From contig CAYNLG010000095.1 in the NCBI GenBank assembly GCA_964397995.1, forward strand, positions 1 through 13,710: a stretch of DNA of 13,710 nucleotides, written 5' to 3'. The notes under the pieces are model-generated. The model was not told where the DNA came from and searched no databases. It saw only the letters and a list, made by a program, of their open reading frames with translations. Positions 1 through 6,203 of this stretch are shown in pieces (the stretch's first letter is position 1; each line of letters starts with the position of its first letter). This stretch comes from CAYNLG01 sp964397995 (GTDB lineage: Bacteria; Planctomycetota; Phycisphaerae; FEN-1346). The position numbers were made by a program, and so were the translations under genes.

Positions 1-330
1 CTGTTCATTCTACCCAACGCAAACGAGTGTCCAAGCTATCCCTGGGGCGGGAGACTCCAGGTCTACCAGAAGGCCCTCAATTTCGCCGACGCCGTGTGTC
101 GTCTGACGAAAGCCTTCCCCCGCGGCTACTTCTTTCTGGCCAACCAACTCAACCGCGCCGCGCTCTCGATTGCCGCCAACATCGCCGAAGGCAACGGCCG
201 ATTCACCAAAGCAGACCGCAAGCACTTCTTCGGCATCGCCCGAGGCGGCGCTTAGGAGTGCGTGCCCCTGCTGGAATTGGCAACGAGACAGAACCTGCTG
301 TCAACTTCAGACCACGGCGAACTCAAGGCG
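1..330 (+). pseudogene. Decayed four-helix-bundle protein (S23/IVP family), nonsense mutation, 5' end outside window
   Basis: Reading frame 1 is open from the first base and gives LQVYQKALNFADAV, then NQLNRAALSIAANIAEGNGR and FTKADRKHFFGIARG, which is the recognisable core of the four-helix-bundle family first known from 23S rRNA intervening sequences. An in-frame TAG at 253-255 interrupts it. The next residues, ECVPLLELATRQ, still match the family, where this place usually reads S/A-Q-ECVPLLELA, so a single CAG-to-TAG change explains the stop. Similarity fades after ELKA (about 330). A short family-like string (LDY) appears in another frame at 336, so a frameshift may also be present. No ATG or GTG start is visible in frame before position 57, so the start is upstream of the window or lost. 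The molecular role of this family is unclear. I am confident of the family and fairly confident that it is inactive, unless the TAG is read through. Confidence 0.8.
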
Positions 331-432
331 ACGGGCTCGACTATACCGCGACACCGCCCCCGCGGCAAACCGCATTGTCCGGCCGTGCCCGCTGCCGCGC
401 CGAGGGGCCGCGCCCCCCCGCCCTAAACAGCC

Positions 433-461
433 TTGCACGCTCCCGGCCGCCCCATTACAAT
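433..461 (+). promoter_or_regulatory. Sigma70-like promoter for the secreted protein at 501
   Basis: TTGCAC (433-438) and TACAAT (456-461) are separated by 17 bases, close to consensus in a GC-rich background where such boxes are rare by chance. The start point would be near 468. A small hairpin, CCGGCC-ATCG-GGCCGG (462-477), spans that start point. The same hexamer pair recurs upstream of the cyclase gene at 1459-1488. Confidence 0.65.
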
Positions 462-500
462 CCGGCCATCGGGCCGGTGGCCCGGTGAAAGGAGACGCCC

Positions 501-1223
501 ATGTCCGTGCGCGCGTGGATCGCCGTGGCGGCCCTGCTGCTGGCCGCGCCGGCCGCCCGGGCCGAAGATGCCGGCGCCGAGGCCGCCCTCCAGGCCGAGG
601 GCATCCTGGTCATCGAGGCCGTGCCAGTCGAGGGCGGCGCCCCGGCGGCGCCCGCGGCCGCGCCTGCGCCCGAAGCCGCTGAACCCGTCCCCGAGGCCGC
701 ACCGGTTGCCGAAGGCGCGCCCGCGCCGGCCGCCGGCGACGTGGCCCCGGCGGCCTCCGACGCCCGGTTCTTCTCCGAACTCGCCTACAAGGACGTCGCC
801 ACGGCCGCCGACGCCGCCCGCGCCCTGGTGATCTTCGTGAGCCTAGGCAGCCGGCCGGGCGGCGACTTCGTCGCCGACAAACGTTACCTGCGCGGCCAAG
901 GCGCCACCAGCCGCTGGCTCGAAGGCGCCGCCGAGAGCGACCCCCTCGACAAGGGCCACCTCGCCGAATGCCTCTGCCGCGCCCTCGATATCCAGGGCGG
1001 CCTCTGGATGCGCCTCTTCGGTCCCGTGCCCCGCTACGCCCTCCGCGAGTGCGTCTACCTCGAGCTCATGGTCCAGGGGGCCGAGTACCAGCACGTCTCG
1101 GGCGGCGAACTGGTCGGCGTCATCGACCGGGCCGACCGCTGGCGCCTCAAGCAGGCCGGCAGCGGTGTCCCTGAGCTGACGGGCGAACCCAGCGGCGCCG
1201 CGGGGCCGGAGGCCGCCGAGTAG
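501..1223 (+). CDS. Secreted Ala/Pro-rich protein of unknown function
   Basis: The 240-residue product begins with a clear Sec signal peptide (MSVRAWIAVAALLLAAPAARA, cleavage likely after ARA, then EDAG). A low-complexity Ala/Pro/Glu linker follows to about residue 88. The folded part (about 89-225) contains ELAYKDVATAADAARALVIF, HLAECLCRALDIQGGLWMRLFG and YALRECVYLELMVQG, which looks helical. The phrase KDVATAADAARA and the spacing of DKGHLAECLCRAL faintly recall SLH-type repeats, but I do not assign that family. The start is supported by GGAG at 491-494, six bases before ATG, and by the promoter at 433-461. It is probably periplasmic or attached to the cell envelope. No catalytic motif is visible. 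It stands alone, with no co-directional gene closer than the cyclase. Confidence 0.85.
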   Translation: MSVRAWIAVAALLLAAPAARAEDAGAEAALQAEGILVIEAVPVEGGAPAAPAAAPAPEAAEPVPEAAPVAEGAPAPAAGDVAPAASDARFFSELAYKDVATAADAARALVIFVSLGSRPGGDFVADKRYLRGQGATSRWLEGAAESDPLDKGHLAECLCRALDIQGGLWMRLFGPVPRYALRECVYLELMVQGAEYQHVSGGELVGVIDRADRWRLKQAGSGVPELTGEPSGAAGPEAAE

Positions 1224-1272
1224 CCTCCCTTCCCCCGCCGCACGAACGCCGCCACGCCCGCCCCGTCTCTCG

Positions 1273-1362
1273 GTGGCGCTGGACTTCGGGCTGTTGGCGG
1301 CATTGTGCGCGGTGCTGTTCGCCCTGAACCTGCGGACCATCCGGCGCAAGTGGATCGTGTAG
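1273..1362 (+). pseudogene. Possible C-terminal remnant of a membrane permease
   Basis: Between the secreted-protein gene and the cyclase, frame 1 gives VALDFGLLAALCAVLFALNLR then TIRRKWIV and TAG (1360-1362). One hydrophobic helix followed by a basic tail that ends the protein is typical of the last segment of ABC-2-type permeases. There is no ribosome binding site, no upstream helices in the frame, and only about 29 codons. It is either a leftover of a deleted permease gene or a chance hydrophobic run. This is a weak call. Confidence 0.2.
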
Positions 1363-1383
1363 CCCCCCGCCCGCGTCGCCGTG

Positions 1384-1402
1384 CATGGCCTTGAAGGCCA
1401 TG
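1384..1402. promoter_or_regulatory. Perfect 19-bp dyad, possible operator
   Basis: The arms CATGGCCTT and AAGGCCATG flank a single central G, giving nine perfect base pairs. The dyad lies about 57 bases before the -35 box of the cyclase promoter (1459). Flanking CGCC (1377-1380) and GGCG (1404-1407) could extend it as an RNA hairpin. There is no T-tract, so a simple terminator is unlikely. Its TTGAA centre is shared with the dyad at 10367. Confidence 0.35.
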
Positions 1403-1458
1403 AGGCGTTCTCGGCGACGTCTCCGTTGCCGCTGACCGGCATTCCGCGCGACTGTCAC

Positions 1459-1488
1459 TTGCACGCCCCACGCCCGGCCTTCTACAAT
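1459..1488 (+). promoter_or_regulatory. Sigma70-like promoter for the CHASE2 cyclase
   Basis: TTGCAC (1459-1464) and TACAAT (1483-1488) are 18 bases apart, with the same hexamers as the promoter at 433-461. Transcription would start near 1495. This supports translation of the cyclase from GTG 1564 rather than from the longer frame, which would begin upstream of the promoter. Confidence 0.6.
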
Positions 1489-1563
1489 CGCCGGCGAACC
1501 CAGCGCCGCCGCCGGGGCCGCGTACGGGCCTCGCCCGCCGGCGCCAGCCGCCCAGGGACCAGC

Positions 1564-4140
1564 GTGGTCAACGCCTCCGGCGCCCGGAAAGAGACCTTCA
1601 AGCGGGCCCGTGTCTGGCTCGCTTCGGTCATCGCGCTTGTCCTCGGCGCCCTGGCCGCCTCCTTCGTCTGCTTCACCCCCCAGGGCCGCGCCCTGGAACT
1701 TGCCGTCAGCGACGAACTCCGCGCCGCCGCCCCCCTGGACTCCGCCGGCGCGCCCCTGGCCTGCGTGACGGTCGAGATCGACGATGCCTCCATCACCCAG
1801 GCCGGCCGCTGGCCGTGGCCCCGCACGCTCCAGGCGGACCTGCTCCGGGTCCTCGCCGACCTCGGGGCCCGGCTGGTCGTCCTCGATATCGAGTACGCCG
1901 AGCCGCAACGCCCCGCCGTCCAGGCCACCGTCGGCGCCGACGGGTCCGAACGCCTCGCCATCGTCCGCGAGCCCGACCGCGTCCTGGCCGACGCTGTCGC
2001 CGCCTCCGGGGTCGCCCTCGTCCCGTTCAGCGTCTACCTGGCGGACCGGCCGGGCGCCGCCGGCGGCGACGCCTGCGCCACCGTGCCGCCCGTCCTCGCC
2101 CGCCACGCCGTTCCCCTGGAAGGGGCCGGCGCCGCCGACGTCTTCGAGGCCGAGGGCTTTCACCCCATGGTCCCGCTCCTGAGCGACGCCTGCCTCGGCA
2201 GCGGCTACACCTCGTTCATCAAGGACGACGACCACACCGTCCGGCGCGTCCCCCTGGTCGTGCGGGGGGGCGGCCAAGCGTTCCCGCACCTGGCCCTGGA
2301 GATGACGGGCCTGGCCCTGTTCGGCCCGGACTACCGCCTCCGCCTCGACCCCGGCCGCCTCCAGCTCCTCGGTCCCGACGGCCAGGTCGGCGCCAGCATC
2401 CCGGTCGGCCCGAGGGCCCAGCTCAACCTCCGCTGGCCCCGGTCGCTGGACGCGATGCACCGGATCTCGGCGCGGCCGCTGCTGCGGATCGTGGAGGCGC
2501 GGCACGAGCTGGCGGGGCTGGACCGCCGGTGGCGGGAGGCGATGGCGACGCTCGACGCCCTTTTCCCGGACCACGACTGGGCGGCCGCCGACCGGGCCGT
2601 CCGCGTGGCCGGGGCCGCCGGCGACGCCGCCCGCCTCGAGGCCGCCCGCGCCGCGCGCGGCGGCGTCGAGGAGCGGCTGGCGATGGCCTTGGCCGCCCAC
2701 GCCGGGGGCGACGCCCCGGCCAGCGGCGCCGACGGCCTCGACGCCGACCGCCGCCGCGCTGCCGAGGCCCTCATGCCGCTCCTGATGAGCTACCACGAGC
2801 AGGTCGACGCCAGCGGCCGCACCACCGAGGCCTGGATGAACGAGGCCCGGCCCCACGTCCAGGGCCGCGTCGCCGTCGTCGGCCTCAACGCGACCGGCAT
2901 CTCCGACCAGCACCGGACGCCCATCGCCCTGAACCAGCCGGGCGTGCCGATCTACCCCGTCACGGCCCAGGTCATCCTCTCCGGCGTGGCGTTCCAGCGG
3001 CTGCCGATGGAGGCCGAGTGGGTGCTGGCCGTCGCGGCCGCGTGGCTGGCCGCCCTCGCGACCGTCCGCCTGCCCACCTGGTGGGCCATCGCCGCCACCC
3101 TCAACCTCTCGGTCGCCCTGTTCGTCGTCGGCTGGGTCGGCGCCAAGGGCTGGGCCTTCCTGCTGCCCGTGGCCGGGCCCGTCCTGGCCGTCGTCGTCGG
3201 CTTCGCCGGTGTCTCGGCGTATCGGCAGTTGACCGAGTCGAGCTCGCGCCGGTGGATCACGGGCGTCCTGAAACAGTACGTCTCCGGCGACCACGTCGAG
3301 GAGATCGTCCGCCAGCCCGAGCGGCTCCGCCTGGGCGGCGAGCGGCGTGACATCACGGTCCTGTTCAGCGACATCCGCGGGTTCACGCCCCTGTCGGAGA
3401 GCCTGCCCCCCGAACGCCTCGTCTCGCTGCTGAATCACTATCTCTCGTCGATGACGGATATTCTTCTGGCCGACCACGGCACCCTCGACAAGTACGAGGG
3501 CGACGGCATCATGGCCTTCTTCGGCGCGCCGGTCGCGACGCCCGACCACGCCCTGCGCGCCGTCCGCGCGGCGCTGCGCATGCACGAACGCCTCGAGGGC
3601 GTCAACGCCGAACTCCGCGGCATGGGCCTCCTGCCCGAGGACCGCGCCATCGCCATCCGCGTCGGCTGCTCCACCGGCCCCGCCATCGTCGGCAACTTCG
3701 GCTCCGAGCGCCGCTTCGACTACACCGCCATGGGCGACACCGTCAACCTCGGCGGACGCCTCGAAGAGGCCAACCGGTGGGTCGGCTCCCGTGTCCTCGT
3801 GCCCGAAGCCACGCGCGCGGCCTGCGGTGACGCGGTCCTCTTCCGCCCCTTCGGCACGGCCCGCATCCGGGGCCTCCGCCGGCCCATCCCCCTGTACGAG
3901 CCGCTGGCCCTGGAGCCGGCACCGGACGAGATGCGCCGGGTGGCCGAGGCGTACGCGCGGGCCGTCCGCCACCTCGTGGCCGGCGAGGTCGAGGCGGGCG
4001 TCGCGGCCCTGGACGAGATCCTCGCCGTCCGCCCCGCCGACGAACCATCCCAATTTCTAAAACTCCGATTCGTCGCGACACAACCGGGCGAAACCATCCC
4101 CCCGGACGAGGCCATCTGGAACCTGGCGAAGCCCAAGTAG
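1564..4140 (+). CDS. Membrane-bound class III adenylate cyclase with CHASE2 sensor domain
   Basis: The 858-residue product should convert ATP to cAMP in the cytoplasm in response to an extracytoplasmic signal. Residues 17-37 form a transmembrane helix. The CHASE2 domain (about 40-480) opens with VTVEIDDASI..GRWPWPR and closes with GRVAVVGLNATGISDQHRTP; it carries an Ala/Arg-rich helical insert at about 310-420. Three transmembrane helices follow (about 487-503, 508-528, 531-553). The catalytic domain has metal-binding D603 (FSDIRGF) and D647 (YEGDGIMAFFG), adenine-selecting K643 and probably D725 (MGDTVN), and transition-state residues N728 and R732, so it looks active and adenylyl-specific. 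A short helical tail ends the protein. The open frame extends back to 1381, but GTG 1564 has AGGGA at 1554-1558 and lies downstream of the promoter. The alternative start would add 61 residues that look unlike the family. Confidence 0.92.
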   Translation: MVNASGARKETFKRARVWLASVIALVLGALAASFVCFTPQGRALELAVSDELRAAAPLDSAGAPLACVTVEIDDASITQAGRWPWPRTLQADLLRVLADLGARLVVLDIEYAEPQRPAVQATVGADGSERLAIVREPDRVLADAVAASGVALVPFSVYLADRPGAAGGDACATVPPVLARHAVPLEGAGAADVFEAEGFHPMVPLLSDACLGSGYTSFIKDDDHTVRRVPLVVRGGGQAFPHLALEMTGLALFGPDYRLRLDPGRLQLLGPDGQVGASIPVGPRAQLNLRWPRSLDAMHRISARPLLRIVEARHELAGLDRRWREAMATLDALFPDHDWAAADRAVRVAGAAGDAARLEAARAARGGVEERLAMALAAHAGGDAPASGADGLDADRRRAAEALMPLLMSYHEQVDASGRTTEAWMNEARPHVQGRVAVVGLNATGISDQHRTPIALNQPGVPIYPVTAQVILSGVAFQRLPMEAEWVLAVAAAWLAALATVRLPTWWAIAATLNLSVALFVVGWVGAKGWAFLLPVAGPVLAVVVGFAGVSAYRQLTESSSRRWITGVLKQYVSGDHVEEIVRQPERLRLGGERRDITVLFSDIRGFTPLSESLPPERLVSLLNHYLSSMTDILLADHGTLDKYEGDGIMAFFGAPVATPDHALRAVRAALRMHERLEGVNAELRGMGLLPEDRAIAIRVGCSTGPAIVGNFGSERRFDYTAMGDTVNLGGRLEEANRWVGSRVLVPEATRAACGDAVLFRPFGTARIRGLRRPIPLYEPLALEPAPDEMRRVAEAYARAVRHLVAGEVEAGVAALDEILAVRPADEPSQFLKLRFVATQPGETIPPDEAIWNLAKPK

Positions 4141-4180
4141 GGCCGCGCCCGCGGCGATCGGCCGCCGTCGGGGGGGCCGC

Positions 4181-4318
4181 GAACAGAAAAAGGTAAAAGG
4201 AAGACAAAAAGAGGACAAAAAAGGTCACAGGAGGGGAAAGCCAAGGCAAAAAGACGGCGCAAAAGAGAAAGGTGCGGGTGAAAAAGAGAAAGAAAAAGGC
4301 CACACGGGGGAAGAAAAC
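4181..4318. other. Purine-rich, A-tract-rich intergenic block
   Basis: Just after the cyclase stop, the plus strand becomes strongly purine-rich and much less GC-rich than its surroundings. Runs of four to six A lie at 4187, 4195, 4206, 4217, 4248, 4261, 4281, 4293 and 4314, many of them 11-12 bases apart. Such spacing can give intrinsic DNA curvature, although it is a little longer than one helical turn. One plus-strand frame is open and would be Lys/Glu-rich, but it has no credible start codon or ribosome binding site. I therefore treat the block as noncoding. Confidence 0.5.
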
Positions 4319-4426
4319 GGGCCTCCGGGCGGTTCCGGCCGGCTCGCTGGGGACGCAATCGCGGAAGCGTTTCGCGAAAGTGGCACGCGGAATGCGCCAA
4401 GAAACGTCCCGTTTCCCGATTTGCGC

Positions 4427-4455
4427 TTGACACCGCCGCGACTTGGGGCCATAAA
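4427..4455 (+). promoter_or_regulatory. Strong sigma70-like promoter for the candidate small RNA
   Basis: A perfect TTGACA (4427-4432) is followed after 17 bases by CATAAA (4450-4455). Transcription would begin near 4462. No gene with a ribosome binding site follows on this strand before the terminator at 4591-4633. Confidence 0.6.
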
Positions 4456-4461
4456 GAATGG

Positions 4462-4633
4462 CGAGAGCGGCGCCCGGGCCTCGGGCGCGACGCCCTGCCG
4501 CGATGTGTCCTGCAGAACAGGGGGACCGCCCGGGACATAGGTGGGCACGACGCATCCAGAAAATGGGGCGGCCACTGGTCGCCTTCATTCGCGGCAGCGA
4601 CTTTCTACCCCTCGGTCGCTGCCGCACTTTTTT
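4462..4633 (+). ncRNA. Candidate structured small RNA, about 170 nt
   Basis: The stretch is bounded by a promoter with a consensus -35 box and an intrinsic terminator, and holds no credible ORF. Visible helices in order: GCGCCCG (4470-4476) with CGGGCGC (4482-4488), loop of five; a seven-pair stem 4504-4510 with 4533-4539 (one G-U) enclosing GGG-ACCG-CCC (4522-4531); GGCGGCC (4567-4573) with GGTCGCC (4577-4583), one G-U pair and a three-base loop; then the 11-bp terminator stem. I checked by eye for SRP RNA (no GGAAGCAGC-type core), tmRNA, 6S RNA and the cobalamin riboswitch and found no match. The family is unknown. The bounds are inferred from the promoter and terminator, not from expression data. 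Confidence 0.45.
4591..4633 (+). terminator. Strong intrinsic terminator
   Basis: GCGGCAGCGAC (4591-4601) pairs perfectly with GTCGCTGCCGC (4615-4625) across a 13-base loop, and six T follow at 4628-4633. There is no matching T-tract for the minus strand. It would end transcripts from the 4427 promoter, or readthrough from the cyclase about 450 bases upstream, and would shield the convergent gene that ends at 4651. Confidence 0.85.
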
Positions 4634-4650
4634 CGGCCGCATTCGACCCT

Positions 4651-5526
4651 TTACGGCCTAATCGTGGATTGTGAGGCCTGTCCATAGCCCGAGTCCGGCG
4701 CCCCCGCCGGCGGCGCCCCCTCCGGGCCCGGCTCAACCGGCTTCGGCGGCTTCGGCGGCGCCGCTGGACGCACCACCAGCGCCGGCTTCGACCCCGCCGG
4801 CACCCCCGGCGCCTTCGCCGCATACCACGTCCGAAGGGCTTCCAGGCCCGGTTCGCCGGGCCCCGGCACCCAATATATGAGCGCGCTCGTATCGCGAAGA
4901 TTTGTCGTGACGAGGCTGCCCGAGACCGACGCCACCAGCAGCGTGGCCTCGCCCTCCCGCACCGTGGCCGGCCCGGCATAGACCCATCGCCCGGGCCCCG
5001 CGTCCCGCCCGTCCGGCGACGGCGCAAATAGCCGCGTGGCGGGGAGCAGCCCGGGTTTCTCCTTCGTATGCCAGACGAGCGATAGCTCCAGGCTCGGCCC
5101 CGACGGGGGCCCCGGCGGCCCGTCGCCGCGCGCCTCCGGCGGCGTCCCCTTCGCAAGACCGATTGCCGCGAGCGCGTCCGCGACGGCCTGCGCGCGGCAC
5201 GGGGTCACGAGGATCGTCGAGGCCTTCGGCGCCCGCGCCGTGCCGAGAATCCACTCGATGACGCCCTCGGCGCCCGTGAGCTCGACCGGAATCCGCACCG
5301 TCCGGGCCACCTTGTCGACCTCTGGCGCGGGGGCCTTCGGCGCCTCGGAAGGGGGCGTAGAGGGCCTTTCTGCCGGGGTTGGCGGGGTTTCGGCCGACGC
5401 CCGCGCGGGCGCCGTCGGGTCGACGATCAGCGGCTCGAACCCTTCCGGCGGCACCGTCTCGCCCCCCCGCCCGACGGCCGCGAGCGCCGCCAGAACCGCC
5501 ACCTGGATCCCGACCGTCCACCGCAT
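4651..5526 (-). CDS. Secreted protein with a YdjY-like domain
   Basis: The 291-residue product starts with MRWTVGIQVAVLAALAAVGRG, a likely signal peptide. A Pro/Ala/Glu-rich linker runs to about residue 68. The folded part (about 70-225) reads RTVRIPVELTGAEGVIEWIL, then ASTILVTPCRAQAVADALAAIGL; this pattern (peptide-bond-dense start, GxIEWxxG, then a stretch ending in ALxxxGL) resembles the YdjY-like domain common in planctomycetes. A Pro-rich tail closes the protein. The frame is open further upstream, but ATG at 5526-5524 has AAAGGG a few bases before it and a promoter at 5583-5556, so I take this start. Substrate and function are unknown. It is probably periplasmic. It converges with the small-RNA terminator at 4633, 17 bases past its stop codon. 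Confidence 0.75.
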   Translation of the reverse strand: MRWTVGIQVAVLAALAAVGRGGETVPPEGFEPLIVDPTAPARASAETPPTPAERPSTPPSEAPKAPAPEVDKVARTVRIPVELTGAEGVIEWILGTARAPKASTILVTPCRAQAVADALAAIGLAKGTPPEARGDGPPGPPSGPSLELSLVWHTKEKPGLLPATRLFAPSPDGRDAGPGRWVYAGPATVREGEATLLVASVSGSLVTTNLRDTSALIYWVPGPGEPGLEALRTWYAAKAPGVPAGSKPALVVRPAAPPKPPKPVEPGPEGAPPAGAPDSGYGQASQSTIRP

Positions 5527-5555
5527 GCCGCGCCCTTTCACCGGCCTCGACCGCC

Positions 5556-5583
5556 ATTCTACGGCCATCCGCGGCCCCGTCCA
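5556..5583 (-). promoter_or_regulatory. Promoter of the YdjY-like gene
   Basis: On the minus strand TGGACG (5583-5578) precedes TAGAAT (5561-5556) by 16 bases. The start point would be near 5549, leaving a leader of about 23 bases that contains the ribosome binding site. The -10 box is good and the -35 box moderate. Confidence 0.45.
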
Positions 5584-5615
5584 GGGGCTTTTTCGGACGC
5601 CGCGGGCCGGCCGTG

Positions 5616-5705
5616 TCAGGCGCGGCCCACGTTCTTGACCAGGTCGACCAGCGGCAGGAGCACGACGAGGACGATCAGGCCGCTGGCCGCCAAGACCATC
5701 AGCAT
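5616..5705 (-). CDS. Small single-helix membrane ORF or gene remnant
   Basis: From ATG at 5705 the minus strand encodes MLMVLAASGLIVLVVLLPLV then DLVKNVGRA, a 29-residue peptide that is one hydrophobic helix and a charged tail. The frame is open back to 5900, but that longer version would read through the terminator at 5881-5850, so it is unlikely to be translated whole. The helix followed by LPLVDLVKNVG loosely resembles the last helix of type II secretion GspF-like proteins, so it could be the leftover end of such a gene. The ribosome binding site is weak (a G-run about six bases before ATG). Confidence 0.3.
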   Translation of the reverse strand: MLMVLAASGLIVLVVLLPLVDLVKNVGRA

Positions 5706-5849
5706 CGAGGCCCCCGCGGCGATGGCGGCGGCTGGAGGAGTTTCGGGCGGCCACGCGCGGCCAGTACATGCCCGCGCGGCGGCCTCAGCACTGACCGGCG
5801 GCCGCGCCGGGAAACGCCTGTGGGGCCGCCGATTCGGCCCTCCAAGCTC

Positions 5850-5881
5850 AAAAAAAGAGGAAGGCCCACTAGGGACCTTCC
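5850..5881 (-). terminator. Intrinsic terminator of the second candidate RNA
   Basis: On the minus strand GGAAGG-t-CCC pairs with GGG-CCTTCC around the loop TAGT (5881-5859), followed by TC and seven T (5856-5850). It would end a minus-strand transcript arriving from the right. The nearest minus-strand coding stop is at 6204, more than 300 bases upstream, with a likely promoter in between. Confidence 0.8.
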
Positions 5882-6110
5882 CTATGTCTTCGGTTTCCAC
5901 CTGTGTCGTACGGAAGCTTAGGAAGCAACCCGCTTTGCAAGGTGGGAGCGGAGGAACGCGTTGGCGGTCCCGTCGAGCGGGCGTCGCCGCGACATCCCCA
6001 GCAAGCTCCCTAAGCAGGTTTCATAGGTTGTTCCTTTTAACGCTCCCAGGCTACGATCACCGCAGGAACCGAAAGACGTGATGTCAGGCGGCCGTGTGTC
6101 CGCCGCCTCT
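5850..6110 (-). ncRNA. Candidate structured RNA, about 260 nt, with crossing long-range helices
   Basis: No convincing ORF lies here, but a promoter (6144-6117) and an intrinsic terminator bound it. Helices (window positions): 6102-6108 with 6086-6092, perfect, seven pairs; 6022-6027 with 5881-5886; 6015-6019 with 5899-5903; 6005-6015 with 5916-5926, 11 pairs; 6001-6004 with 5935-5938; and an apical hairpin 5963-5988. These form a long rod. A second set, 6041-6047 with 5944-5950 and 6030-6035 with 5952-5957, crosses the first, giving either a pseudoknot or two alternative folds. The one imperfect pair of the 11-pair helix is G-U on the minus strand but A-C on the plus strand, which supports minus-strand RNA. 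No match to tmRNA, RNase P or SRP RNA signatures was seen. A 6S-like rod is the nearest general shape, but I cannot support that name. Confidence 0.5.
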
Positions 6111-6116
6111 TACTAT

Positions 6117-6144
6117 ATCGTACGCGCGGCCCCCCGAGGAACAA
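6117..6144 (-). promoter_or_regulatory. Putative promoter of the second candidate RNA
   Basis: Minus strand TTGTTC (6144-6139) and TACGAT (6122-6117) are 16 bases apart, giving a start near 6110, just before the first hairpin. An overlapping TATAGT (6117-6112) is an alternative -10 box with a poor -35 partner. Confidence 0.45.
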
Positions 6145-6163
6145 GCGAAAAACGCTTTCGCTT
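6143..6163. terminator. Hairpin after the beta-propeller gene, U-tract lacking
   Basis: AAGCGAAA (6143-6150) and TTTCGCTT (6156-6163) form a perfect eight-pair stem with a five-base loop, about 40 bases past the stop of the minus-strand gene at 6204. No T-run follows on the minus strand, so it may stabilise the 3' end or act as a weak terminator. It overlaps the -35 box of the RNA promoter, so the two functions could interfere. Confidence 0.35.
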
Positions 6164-6203
6164 CCTGTGAAGAACACCCGAGCCGCGCGCCCGCGCCGCG
6201 CGC

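Noticed and set aside
1147..4053. A 968-codon minus-strand open frame opposite the cyclase
   Set aside because: It is antisense to a gene with complete catalytic motifs, its translation is Gly/Ala/Asp/Arg-rich without domains, and long antisense frames are expected where third positions are nearly all G or C.
4567..4583. A GCCACTG string suggesting a cobalamin riboswitch, tempting because of the B12 protein in the window
   Set aside because: The other conserved boxes are absent, the string is fully explained by the GGCGGCC/GGTCGCC hairpin, and no gene follows on that strand.
4458..4661. A 67-codon plus-strand ORF starting right after the 4427 promoter
   Set aside because: It runs straight through the intrinsic terminator at 4591-4633, has no ribosome binding site and has an Arg/Pro-rich composition typical of chance frames.
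5574..5593. Plus-strand terminator-like GCCCC-GTCCA-GGGGC followed by five T
   Set aside because: The stem is only five pairs, no plus-strand gene leads into it, and it coincides with the minus-strand promoter. It could block antisense transcription, but the evidence is thin.
5965..5990. A minus-strand CTCGACGGGA string recalling the tmRNA 5' segment
   Set aside because: No tRNA-like acceptor or T-arm ends and no tag-encoding frame are present, and the string is accounted for by the apical hairpin 5963-5988.
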